In this document: positions 1-11,334 of the stretch, in pieces | Numbering within the stretch: the first letter of the stretch is position 1 | Layout of the letters: every line of letters starts with the position of its first letter | Origin: Siphonodentalium dalli | Lineage: Eukaryota; Mollusca; Scaphopoda; Gadilida; Siphonodentaliidae | Assembly (NCBI GenBank): GCA_032622095.1 | Contig: CP136062.1 | Coordinates: 144,356,351 to 144,420,350 of the forward strand | Direction of reading: 5' to 3' | Length of the DNA stretch: 64,000 nucleotides | Translations under genes and position numbers: made by a program | Notes under the pieces: model-generated | What the model was told of the DNA's origin: nothing | What the model saw: only the letters and a program-made list of their open reading frames with translations | Databases searched by the model: none

Positions 1-269
1 CAGTTATGAGTAATACTAATTTCGACCATTTTAAAACATGAATCGCATGCCATTTTAAGCCATAAAAAGAATAATGCTACATGTTTCACAGTTAAAATTC
101 AAATGTATGTGCATGTTAAAGTAAAATATCTTAATGGCATACTTTTTGGTAACATATAATAAGGCGTGAAATTGTCCAGTCACTTGTAAACACAGTTTTT
201 GTTTTAACATGTGAATCAGTACATCATGACAATACTTTACCAGTCAGAAGAATTGATATTTTTAGGTGC

Positions 270-640
270 ACCTTTATTGCAATATTGAACGCAAAATATT
301 GCGATACTATAAGCGCGCTAAATTTCATACAGACCCGATAGTGTTATATTTATATAATATTAGATAAATACTGTGCATATAATGTACATATAGCATTTAC
401 AACTATAATTATATACATATCTAAAACATTGTCTCTATTTATACAATAAACAATACAGACGAAGCAATAATTTGATTTAAATGTCACAATTTTGAGTGCA
501 AGATGTCGCAATATTAAGCGTAAAATATTGAGATATTAAGTGCAAAATATTGCAATAATATCACAAGCGACATGCTTATAAGGGTTTCCACTTGCAATAT
601 AATTGCGATATTGAGCACGAAAATAGCGCGCTTAATACAT
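270..640. repeat. Clustered AATATTG-centred degenerate repeats
   Basis: Motifs such as TGCAATATTGA(A/G)CGCAAAA and GCGAAAATATTG recur about eight times on both strands, with AGCGCGCTAA and TAGCGCGCTTAA as inverted outer blocks (about 312 and 626). Possibly a decayed palindromic element. Confidence 0.4.
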
Positions 641-2914
641 CACGTCTATTGACTGGTACTGTATATACCGGTATCAATAACAGCTTGTTGGGATTGGAGC
701 AGATCCCATAATAACTGTGCACAATGACTTGGCGATAATGTTCTCCTGTAGTCCATGAAACATCAGTCAGTCAGCCAAAAATGGTTTGATAAGAACATCC
801 AACCAATAGTGTACTCCGGTAAATTGTCGTAATACCGGTAACTTGACAATAACATGGCGAATAATGACAATTTCTCATATCCACACGTTTCAATGAAAAT
901 TTATGAACATGGGATGAATTGGTCTGTGTAATTATAAAGTTGGAATTGTAGATATGTGATCATCAATCGCTGCGTGGCGTCAGTTCATTGTTTACGGTGT
1001 TGTTGACATGAAGCTCTTGTGAATTACACTGGTGCACACAGTACATGTATATCCTCTCTTGTAAATTTATATGCATGTGCTTTGAAACAATCAGATTCTG
1101 AATACTGTCAACTGCATTTTCAACATTCTAAAACTCGTTGAGTTGTTGTTGTTGTTATTATTGTCACTATTGGTTGACATCGAAGCTCGTGTTAATTGTA
1201 CCTATATCCTCATGTGTCAGTAAACGTGCCAGTGTTTTGATACTAAGTCACAACACAGCACTGAATGAAGTCAGACATGGAATGATGGACCCCGGATCAC
1301 GCCATGAATCGATTGGCACGAATCTCTACTCTCTAATTTAGTGGAAATTGTCAATGATTAAGTCAATTTTCGCTGAATTTAAACTTGTCCGGTTATCAAA
1401 GGAACCGAAATCAGACCGTCTTAACAGCTGTCCACAATCACAGTCCCTATGAATCACTGTTAGTTAAATAAAATATTATTTAATAATATTAAATCAATAT
1501 ATTATATTATATTATTATAATATATAAAGACCAGTTTGGCAAGTAAAAATTTTTGTGTTTTGGATTTTCATTGGCAGATGATTTGAACGAAATTACAGAG
1601 TACAAATTTTTATGCCACACAAACATTCGTGCATTCTGAGTTTATATCATCATATTCCGTATTTTTTTCTTGAAGCGCTGGTGTATTCAGATTTTTAGTA
1701 TCTTTCCCCACTTACGAGAAAATAGCTTTTAGTTACTTGTATATTCTTTCAGGTGAAACGTCTGGGATTCTTCAGCATTTTGGAGAAATACCTCCAATCT
1801 ATAAATACTTCGTTTACGTATTCGCCAATCGATGATAATCCGAATTATAGGGGTTACGGATGTGAGTAAACACACATCGGATGTGTTGAAACTGGCTCTG
1901 CTATTACACTACTAACTACACATTTTAACTCATTCTCATTACTAGATGGTGTATAGTAATGACCATCTCAAACTAATATATCTATATATTTTCAAGTAGG
2001 GCCCTAGGAGTGGTTGATACCTTGAGATGTGAAAGTATATTTTATATTTCCAGCTCCGCATATCAAGAGGAGCTATGGGAGATAACTCGCGCTGAAGTTT
2101 GGTTGCGAATTTTTATTAAGGAATGTGTAATAGGGAACTGGATGGATAACTTCCTGTTTTTGACAAGTTTTGCAGAATTACGTCACTGAATTTTCTCCGC
2201 CACTTGACAAAATGTGAATATATGGATGGAAAATTACGATTTATGTACAACTCCGACAAGGTAGAGTTTATCGGACCTAACGAGCGCATTAAGGGCAATT
2301 AACTTAATTGCCACATGTGAAATGTGGCGAGGTAAATGCATTTTTTCGAACGAAAAATCGAATTGTTCGTTTTAGTGATAGATCACAGTGGGTGGTCTTT
2401 AGCCAATCAGATGATGGTATGCATAATAACAAAAATCTGCAGTTGCCTAACTGGTAGTTCTCTCTATGTAGTAGAGGTAATATATTTATTTATTATATTT
2501 TAATCAAGTTGAATATTACATGGACAGTGATTCCTAGACTACCTGTCTAGCGATTCCTAGGACTGTGCCACAATCGAAAAGGTAACAATTTCCCAAAAAC
2601 AACAAATTACGATCAAATACGCATTGCGAATCACAAAATGGTGGAGTATAAATGAGATGTACTAAAGCGAGTAACTTAAGCCCGGATTGAGTTCTGTATT
2701 CATGCTGATTCATACGCATAACACATAATGAATGCCGGATAAATAATATATATTAAATATCAGCAGAGTACGATTCAGTCCTACTGTGTGCAGCAATTGC
2801 CGTATATAATATGGTCGCCGATAAATATACTATTGAATTTTCAGGTCATAACTTTGAATCACGAAAATATTTAATTTAGACAATTTTCATGGGCACATAA
2901 AATAACGGTTTGGG
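641..2914. other. AT-rich sequence, no gene recognised
   Basis: Short frames on both strands have no domain-like content. A TATATTATATT tract lies at 1490-1520. No splice-bounded coding segment or repeat structure stands out. Confidence 0.5.
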
Positions 2915-3015
2915 GCCGCCAAACTGATGAAACGGTGTGGTATTTGCAACTGCCTACACTTGTGTATTGCAATAAACTATCTTATCTTATCTTATCTTAT
3001 CTTATCCCATCTTAT
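2915..3015 (+). mobile_element. LINE-like 3' tail: AATAAACTAT followed by (CTTAT)n
   Basis: Six CTTAT units (2976-3005) directly follow GTGTATTGCAATAAACTAT on the plus strand. This resembles the tail type at 24625-24770. The body of the element is not recognisable upstream. Confidence 0.5.
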
Positions 3016-4287
3016 AATAAATTATCATTGGGCCTACGAGATCCAAGGGTTTTATATCCGCAGCAACATCGCTGCTTTTAACATTTTCAAATCCCGTACG
3101 TTTTTCCAAGGCTCTCTTAAATTCTCGAGATGTAAGCCATTGCACTACCGATGGGCGCTAAATGCGCGGTCAGAATTTCTCATTGTTGTGCAATACATTC
3201 AGCGCTTTTCTCCTATCCAAAATTAATATCATATCTACTTGATAATTTTCGCGATGTTTTTAATTTAAATACCCTGCACTTGTTCTCAGTTTTTACACAA
3301 GAGCCCAATGGATGCATATTTAACGATATGTTTGATACCGCACGAAGACAACAAAGTCTTGTGAGTAATTCATTCTCAGAAAAAATTCTCTCGAGGTGCG
3401 TCGCACAATTAAAAGTTCTCTCGAAAATGTTATCCCACCATCCTCCCCTATCTCCTCCTCGCTTTGTTTGACCTGAGTGACTTTAGTATTTTGCTGTGAT
3501 ATTCACTTTAAGGTCCTTTCCTGCTGATCGATTTTAGATTGGTTTATTGCTATATTTTACATATGGTTTATATTTTTCTTACATGTTATATATTGTTATG
3601 GGTCCTTGCCTATTGTTTGAGGCATTTTCGGACCCACTGTAATTATGTTACAAGAATATTTATTTTTGGCTACCTATTTTTGTAAATTTGATGAGAACTC
3701 TTTTCAACAAAATAGGTAGTCCTTATTGCAATACTTTGTTTCCTTGTCTCTCCCATGTAGCTAGGGATATAAATACATTTACCAAATCAATTTGATGTCC
3801 TTTCATAATCGCCTTTGGTCGATGCATCATAATATGTATGTTATTTGTCTTTACTTTACATTCAGGAAGTCGCAATAATTTTAGAAAGCTATCAATGCAT
3901 ATCGCATGCCCTTCGTTGTCTCAGATATATCGTCAGCGGATAATGTTAGTACAATTTTAAAATAGTAGTTCAATTCCTCTTATAGTTCTAACTCAATATA
4001 ATCTAGCCCTGCATTCCATTTAGCAGTGAAAATATCTTTTAAGTCTTTATGGTAAAGGGACAATAAAAATGGAGCGTCACTGTCACGTGTGCAAAATCAA
4101 CCTCTTGAATTATCTGACCAAACTAAATGCGGGTTCTGATTAGGATATCTGGGATTGTTTTTTTGTCACAATGTACAACGTCAAATGTCAAAACGTATCG
4201 ACATGACGTACGCCATCGTGCTATGTGGCGTCTATACACAATTGTTGCTAAATCCAGTAAGTGTATTGATTAGAGGTTGGTGCTCAC
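3016..4287. other. No gene recognised
   Basis: Two overlapping plus-strand frames (99 and 106 codons, 2927-3471) have no recognisable motif; the first runs through the CTTAT microsatellite. I searched the minus strand here for the missing half of the lectin domain and did not find it. Confidence 0.5.
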
Positions 4288-4446
4288 CTTTTATAAATTC
4301 CATCTCGGCCGCGTTGTCAACTAGTGCCAGATCTCCATACTGTGCTTGACATGCCATTCGTGCTCTGTTCCATGAGTTACCATGGGGATTAAAATGGAAG
4401 CAGTGGTCTCCGTGGCGGGCCCACATGGTGCAATGACAAACATGAG
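4288..4446 (-). CDS. Single exon of a C-type lectin domain (N-terminal half)
   Basis: The 159-bp minus-strand exon runs from an acceptor (TTAATTGTAG) to a donor (GTGAGC). The reading frame gives HVCHCTMWARHGDHCFHF, then NPHGNSWNRARMACQAQYGD, then LALVDNAAEMEFIK. This is the first half of a C-type lectin-like domain: cysteine pair, CxxF, SWxxAxxxC, L(A/V)xVxxxxEMxFI. Such secreted or membrane lectins bind carbohydrate and serve in innate immunity in invertebrates, but the half with the sugar-binding motif (EPN/QPD...WND) is not encoded here. No second exon is recognisable between 1 and 4287, and no signal-peptide exon above 4447. It may be part of a gene with long introns reaching past the left edge, or an orphan exon. 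Confidence 0.68.
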
Positions 4447-4739
4447 CTACAATTAATAAATCATTGAAATAATGATGATAGAACGATAATCTACATGAGT
4501 ATTGCTGAGCAGAACAATACAACTTTTGATGAAATGCGATAAAAATCTGGAACATGCCCTTATAGTGACACTGACGTGCTCAACTATTCCACCTTCACAG
4601 AAATATCTTTCACTTCAGGCAATATGTATAAACTTGGTTCGATCCATTCGAAAGTATATTAAACTGGATGTCATTTATGGCTTATCATGTTTTGAACAGA
4701 AAATTAAATTTTCTAAAAATTAATTAACTAAAAAAAACG

Positions 4740-5260
4740 TAATCTTCATGAACTTCGGCCTTGCATAGTTAACGAATGTTGGTAAATATGACTAAATTAG
4801 GTTAGTCACATTTGTTTTCACTTTATGACTAAGGCGGAAAGTTAGTCATTACGCGCCTTTGGTATACAGTGGGCGCATGGGCGTTTTATTTATAGATTGG
4901 GAATTTTTTGACGGATTAAATGTCGAACTGCGACCCGGAGGCCGAGTCCAGTAAAAGGTGTAGTTGGGAATTTCAATTTCAAATGTTATTCGGATGCCAA
5001 GAAGTGCAAGGCGATTAATTCTATGAGTTGTTCATTCGTGAAATCAATATATTTTATATTCTATAATTACAATCATGGGTATATAATATATGAACTCGAG
5101 TGCGTTACCATTTCTGACTATGGTTTTCTTGTAATGACGGTGTCGTGTTAGTCATAACGAATAATAGCAGCTTATTAAAACTGACTAGAATATACAGATG
5201 CATAATGACAAACACGCTTTAGTCAGTGGGAAGGTAAAAATGTAATTTGGTAGTAATTTT
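4740..5260 (+). repeat. Dispersed repeat (copy at 33960-34560)
   Basis: Shared blocks in the same order: CTGCGACCC(G/C)GAG...GAGTCC, AGTAAAAG(G/C)TGTAGTTGG, AATATATTTTATATT and TTACCATTTCTGACTATGGT. The two copies have diverged. No coding capacity, element type unknown. Confidence 0.6.
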
Positions 5261-6079
5261 GTGAAAGTAATTATCTCTCAACCAAATGGTTTGTCTGATC
5301 CAAAATTAGAGACGGATTTGAAAGCAGTACAATATTTCAATTAATTCTCCAAAACGCAGATGCCAATACTGGTATGTTAAGATATATAACAATAATTTGA
5401 TTGTTTACTTGATTAATTACCGGGATCTCTGTGGTGTCGATTTAATTACTACTTTTCTTCCAAATTTCGTCGTCTTCGACGTGGGGTGAAGTTCCAATAT
5501 ACCTTACTCATATTAGTTTCGCGCAGTACTATTTAATTTAAAACTGAGCGTAAAATATTACTATATTTCCCCACTTTGCTGTCAGATTTTTGGAGTAAAT
5601 ATAGCTATCCGTTAGAAATCTCCAACATTATGCATGGCGGGTGTCCGATTTGAAATTATAACATGCAGTTGCGACATTTCAAACCCAGTGGGTGGGGCAA
5701 ATATAATTTCCCCATGTTGGGAATGTGGTGTGCTTTAAGGGAGCGCGGTTGGAAATTCCAAGTCGCCAAGCAAGAGACAATCTAACCGGAGACCCTCTAG
5801 CCATATCTAGCCTGCATGTGTCTACGAATATGATGGGTGGAGATAACTTACACACTTCAAAACATATATATAGGTTGTCAAATAGCTCCAACCAGTTTGT
5901 TTCTCTTCAATGTTAACATCCATGACTAATATTATGCACAGAAACTCATATACAGCTGTTTACAGTGAATTTTCCCCCGCAAATATCTGTTTTAGTGTTA
6001 AAGGGGGGGGTGGGTGCCAAAAAATGGTTGAAAAAAAACTGCCGAAAACAGAAAAAAAATTGGACGCGGGGGTGGGTGG
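5261..6079. other. No gene recognised
   Basis: AT-rich, with overlapping 60-70 codon frames on both strands at 5680-5920 and no domain. 5985-6080 holds a G-rich AAAGGGGGGGGTGGGTG segment that resembles 14035-14110. Confidence 0.45.
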
Positions 6080-6915
6080 GTAATGGCTGTTTTTTATTTT
6101 ATGTCCTAAAAATTGTAAGAAACATTTATTTAAAAAAAATGATAAAAAATTGTTAGGCCAATGCATTCTCTTATAGGCCTATATATAGAATATGTAGCTA
6201 GTGTCGTCGCTTAAATTGTTTATGTCCGTGAGTGGGAATTTGAGCTTCTATTGGGCGAGGCTCTGCCGAGTCCAATAGATGCCAAATCCCCCGAGCGGAC
6301 ATAAACAGTTTATGCGAAGACATTAGCTACATATTTTATTTATCCATCGCACAAAACTTGCCGTTTGTGAGGTAAATCTGTCATTTTCCTCAGTTTTACA
6401 TTCGTTACTTCGATGACGCCATTACATTTATTAGGTCAAGCAAACCAATTAGCATTCATGACGTGGGAAAACCGGAGTGCAGCTCAGAGCGAAATAGTTC
6501 GTTGGCATTTTTACATTTATTATAAGCAGACCTTGTTCTGAGGATTTATAGATCTTTTAGAGCTAAAACATATATTTTACGAATAATTTTAGTGAATTAT
6601 ACACGATAAAAACGTTCTGAAATCACAATGACGTCATTAAGGTCGGTTGACGTCCCTAGTTACCAGCGCAATTTGCATATCAAATTACGTCATAAAAGTA
6701 GTACTAACCTAATAAAGCTACGTTGACCAAATAAAGCTACATTGATGTAATAAACGTAACGTTTATTAGGCAGGCTTTATGTGGTCAATAGACGTAGTGA
6801 GCGGTGGATAAATACGAGGCGACCTATGGTCGACTCGCATATATAAGAGAATGCATTGGCACAGGGTAAAAAAATTACGACTGGATTTGATATGGCGGGT
6901 CACATATATGGCCAG
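6080..6915. mobile_element. Hairpin-type element split by a second palindromic insert
   Basis: 6080-6177 matches 40036-40140 (TTATGTCCTAAAAATTGTAAG... up to CCAATGCATTCTCTTATA). 6815-6915 matches the following bases (GGCGACCTATGGTCGACTCG..., GATATGGCGGGTCACATA). About 635 bp between them form another element, with an inverted repeat at AATATGTAGCTAGTGTCGTC (6189) and GAAGACATTAGCTACATATT (6316) around a TTTATGTCCG stem. Confidence 0.65.
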
Positions 6916-7008
6916 GTTAAGTAACTATGATCAAGAGCAATCGTAATCAATATACGGCTATACATCACATTCCCAACATTCTAGTGATTTGTTTCAATAT
7001 ATCCAGAT

Positions 7009-7465
7009 TTAAAGGTACTCAATCAGATTAGACACTCCTAAATTACTATTTATTTGGCTTCGGGGGTAAAAAAAATATTTGATTCGAGTCGAGGAACCCA
7101 CCCACCAAAGCTCAGAGTGATCAGATATCGATTTTAGAAGTTTGTTAAAAAAAATTATATGTGAACCAGATCCACGTGCTCAAACAGACAAATTGCGGGT
7201 ATAAGTTGGATAACTCTAAAATCAAGTGGTTATTATTGTTAATAGTAACCACTTGATTTTCGAGTTATCCATCTTACAACCGCAATTTGTCCGTTTGAGC
7301 ACGTGGTTCTGGACAAGTTCTGGGCCACCAGAAAACTTCAAACATCCATATCGAATCACTCTGAGCTTTGGTGGGTGGGTTCATCGACTCGAATCAAATA
7401 TGTTTTACCCCCGAAGCAAAAGAAATAGTAATTTAGGGGTGCTTATTCGGATTTAGTACCTTTAA
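7009..7465. mobile_element. TTAA-flanked palindromic element, family 5 (AGGTACTCAATC ends)
   Basis: TTAA at 7009-7012 and 7462-7465 encloses a 449-bp long palindrome. The left half (GGCTTCGGGGGTAAAA..., CACCAAAGCTCAGAGTGAT, TCTAAAATCAAGTGGTTATT) is repeated in reverse on the right. The centre is ATTGTTAATAG at about 7236. Its right half includes an accidental 76-codon open frame. Confidence 0.82.
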
Positions 7466-8547
7466 ATTGACACTTCCAATTCTTAAGATATTTTTGAATT
7501 GGGGACACCAGGGCGTATACACCCCCCGCCCCCATGGACCTCAAAAGTGCGTTCTTAAAATTAATATATCTATGAATAGGGCGATAACAAATTGAAGAGG
7601 TGTAACAATTATAAAATCCCCGGCATATATGCTGTGGTGATAACCTTTATCCATATTCACCGTTTCTATAATGGCACATGTCACAATTTGCCGGCCGATT
7701 TGGTACCGGTGAGGTATACGTGGGGTGAATGACTATAGAATGATCGTGTATATATACCGAAGACTACTCACACCCAAACGGCATACATGATTAGTCGAGT
7801 GTTCGCGTTCCTACCATGCGGTCTGTGCGTTAACATGTTCATTTGTACACGGTTGATCACACGAACACGGTCGAGTACTGCGGGAATAACGGTGGTCAAC
7901 CTCGGTAAGGAGGTACACAAATTATAAGTATAGAAGGAAATCAAGGACTTGGAGGACGAGTGTATATGAATATATTATTAGTAGAAGGCACTCGGACAGG
8001 TGTGTATACAAATTGTCTTAGAAGATACGGTATTTACTATCAAATAGCGAACTTTGATAAAAATTGCAGTTTTTATTTTTGCTTGTTATTTGTTTTGCTT
8101 GCAATTTGATTCTTCGTCGCGACCATTACGACGCGTTCCAATGTTCAAATGCAATTACTAAACGAGTGTGGGGTTACTTTGAATACATTGATCATCCGAA
8201 TGTTAATTAAAGCAGGGGGGGGTAAGAATTTGCAGGAAGGTATGCCGGGGTGGTGTGTGGCCCGAGGGGCAAAACAAACCGCGTTTTGTACAACCTCATG
8301 CAATTTGTTTTACTAAAGACCTTTTGTGCCCTTATTTGACATTTGTAACAGTTTAAAACATATTATAAGGATTTATAACTGCAAAACACCATATTTATGT
8401 TACTGTGACCTCATATGGGCCTTAGTGGAGATGACATTAAGCTATGCCATTATGAATAAGGGGCGGTGTGGTGAAAACAATCCTTCCCGACACCCTTTGG
8501 AAAGAAGCTTCCAGAAATGTAAAACTTAAATTAATAAACTTGTTGTA
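7466..8547. other. No gene recognised
   Basis: Mixed sequence. GGGGGGGGTAAGAATTTGCA and GGAAGGTATGCCG (8213-8250) have a reverse-complement partner at 14125-14170. Nothing coding-like. Confidence 0.45.
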
Positions 8548-9135
8548 ACAAAAGCCTAGATCATTGTGTGCATGGAAAAGAGCGAGCAACTGTCTCAAAA
8601 ATTAATGTGACTATCAATGGCTAGAATATAACTGTCATCACACTGTTCATCAGTGCATCAAGCCAATCAGTGAATTATTTGCATGTCTATCAAACCATAT
8701 GATCGGTTACTCTCACAACACCTAAAATATCCAAGCCTGGCATAATGACTGTTTGTCATTTATTATAACAGAGGTTGCTCCAGTAGATTAACAAAAGTGT
8801 TAAGGCATAATGCCAGATAATGGGCTGGTTGACAGACTAATCGGGAAATGGTTAGAAATTATGGAATTGTGTGTTTCCTGTACAATGACCTAAGTTTGCA
8901 TATATAAGTAAACTTGTCCTGATGTAACTAATGCATAGATCATCGTGTGCATGAAAAAGAGCGAGCAACTGTCTCAAACATTAATGTGAATATCAATGGG
9001 TAGAAAATATCTGTCATCAGTGCATCAAGCCAATCAGTGAACTATGTACATGTCTTTCAACTCAGATGATCTTTCACAAGACCTAAAGTATCCAAGTCTG
9101 GTATAGTGTTGTAACTGCTTGTCATCTATATATAT
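8548..9135 (+). repeat. Tandem duplication with ~383-bp spacing
   Basis: The block CATAGATCAT(T/C)GTGTGCATG ... AAGAGCGAGCAACTGTCTCA ... CATCAAGCCAATCAGTGAA occurs at 8553-8700 and 8936-9080. A further block, GATAATGGGCTGGTTGAC...CAATGACCTAAGTTTGCA (8817-8905), returns in the same orientation at 13807-13890. Confidence 0.72.
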
Positions 9136-9204
9136 AAACGAGTAGGATCTGTCCATATTATTCTCTCAGACCACTGGCCCGAGTTCAACCAGTAGACTAA
9201 CATA

Positions 9205-9425
9205 AGTGGTATTAGTCTGGTCGTTGAGACTCGATTTTGAGGTGAACCTAGAACAAATTGTTTACAAGCTGTTTTCGGTGTCATTCGACGCGGAAAAGCA
9301 TCAGGAACAACATATCCAAAATCCGCAAAAAATCCGCGTTGGGGAAACTTTGTTATCCACGATGGCGTCCAACATGGTTGTCTATACTACATCAGTTCTC
9401 GATATAAGTCATTATACGATATATA
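9205..9425. repeat. Segment inverted relative to 13600-13810
   Basis: AACAAATTGTTTACAAGCTG, AAAATCCGCAAAAAATCCGC and TTATCCACGATGGCGTCC have reverse-complement partners at 13600-13810. The two copies face each other across the 11.3-13.4 kb LINE. Confidence 0.65.
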
Positions 9426-11334
9426 GTGGCATCAGAATTATGCCGTTATATCAGTTTGTGTTAAATTAGAATGCGGGAGCGAGTAGAGTGACAAGGACAG
9501 AAAATTATACAATCGTGGCCATGAAATGGCTGTCAAAATGGCCGCAACTCCAAACCAGACCACATAGAAAGCAACATATTGGGTAACTACATAAGAGTGA
9601 AATACGTATTGGCAATATACAAGTCGGTTGTTAAATATCTTTAAAGGTACACACATCATTAAAACAGATCAATCTGAAGGATCATCGGTCACTGCACAGC
9701 AAGTCAACCCCCAATGATTTACGTCTTTAACGTTTGGGTGTTCTGCTTATCCAACATCCAACTGTTGGGCAAAACAAAAATAGCTCGTGCATGCAACACA
9801 CGAACTAATGTTTCGCATCACAGTGCATGGTAGTTTCAGTCGGCATGGTGATTAAATATTGAATGCAACGCCGAAATTTAAGTGCATACTCTAGAGGTAT
9901 AAATACTAGTTATATTTCCGGAATTGTCAACACTCCCGGTGATAATAAACGATACACGTATGTCGCAATGGTTATTATACTGTAAAGAAACACTCATATC
10001 TTCAATGGATTAGCACCGAATCTCGCCAGGTCAAAGAGACTGTACATAGTACATTGTATGTAAGACTAATTTTCATTCTGCTACCAACCCGGTTTCTTAG
10101 TAGACAATTTTGTTAAAATTACTTCAGTGGCCACTTTACAACTAGAATAAGCTACAGCGCAATGCACACTATTAGTTGTCAGTATATTTGTGTTTGAAAA
10201 TATATTACCATTACCACCCACGTAATCGTGTTAAATATCTGGTGATCATCGTTTAAGATGTTATTCCAACGTTGAACATTCACCCAATATTGTTCGTTGT
10301 GGTTATGTATGCAACAGACATGTGTAACATTATGGAAAATGGGTAAACGCGGTGATGCGGTTGAAGACAACGTAGTAAGTTTCGCGTAGATGTGGCCTTG
10401 GTGAATTCAACCAAATATAATTTCCAGGTATAAACACAGTCTCTGTCACAGATTATGTAGGCAATTTTGGTCAAGTTTTGAATTTATTGAAGACAGTCTA
10501 TGGTACTCATTTGTTATTTAATAAATTTAGTTCATGGTACACCATCACGCATTCTTGTGATAAAAGCGAAATATTCATGTTTTATCACTTGATCTGAGGC
10601 AACTATAACTACTATTTTGAGAAACGTACAATAGGATCTACGCAATCTCCCCAGTACAATATGAACATAATTAATACCGTTTTATAGCAATTAATTTTGT
10701 AAGGTTTTATACCGTAGATATCAAAATAAATGGTGATCGGTCTCATTCGTGAGACTGCTCTGAATACATATATTTCTACTTCTAGAAAAGGCCGCATAGT
10801 CAATACATCCCTACTAAATCCCGTTTAGCTGTTTAATTACACATATATCACACGATTCAAGATTAGCGGTACAGATAAAACTGCGTCATTTTTCCGTTGC
10901 TGGACACCCAAAAGTCCAGATTTAACCGTTCCACAAGACCCTGATTTCGCTTGCTCTCTCGTGAGATACATCAAGAGAGAATTCGTACATCTCTAATCAA
11001 AAGTTTCTCTTATACTTGTAGTCATTCTTCCACGCAATATTCGAGCGTTTGTTGAATGCTTTATTGCGAAGACCCAAATTAATGAGTAACATGCAAAACA
11101 TATATACAATATTTTATATACAATATAATTATACATGATGAAAATGAGACCCCTCCCTACAAACGTGTGGTTTGTTCTTCTTTTTTTCCCCTTGTTCCTT
11201 ATTTTGTTCTTTGAAAAATCGTGTAATCACATTCTTCCTTATGTTTTCAATGTCATTTTGATTATCAGTTTGAATTATTGACCATGCAATGAGCTAATTC
11301 AGCTGCCTTCCACAAGGTATATAATTAATTGAAA
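9426..11334. other. No gene recognised; 3' flank of the 11.3-13.4 kb LINE
   Basis: Short frames of 60-75 codons only. The last ~230 bp (11100-11334) are probably the LINE 3' untranslated region; the minus strand there continues into an A-rich TATATTGTATATAAAATAT tract. Confidence 0.5.

Noticed and set aside
2927-3471. Overlapping 99- and 106-codon frames as a gene
   Set aside because: One passes through the CTTAT microsatellite of a LINE-like tail. Neither has motifs or plausible splice borders.
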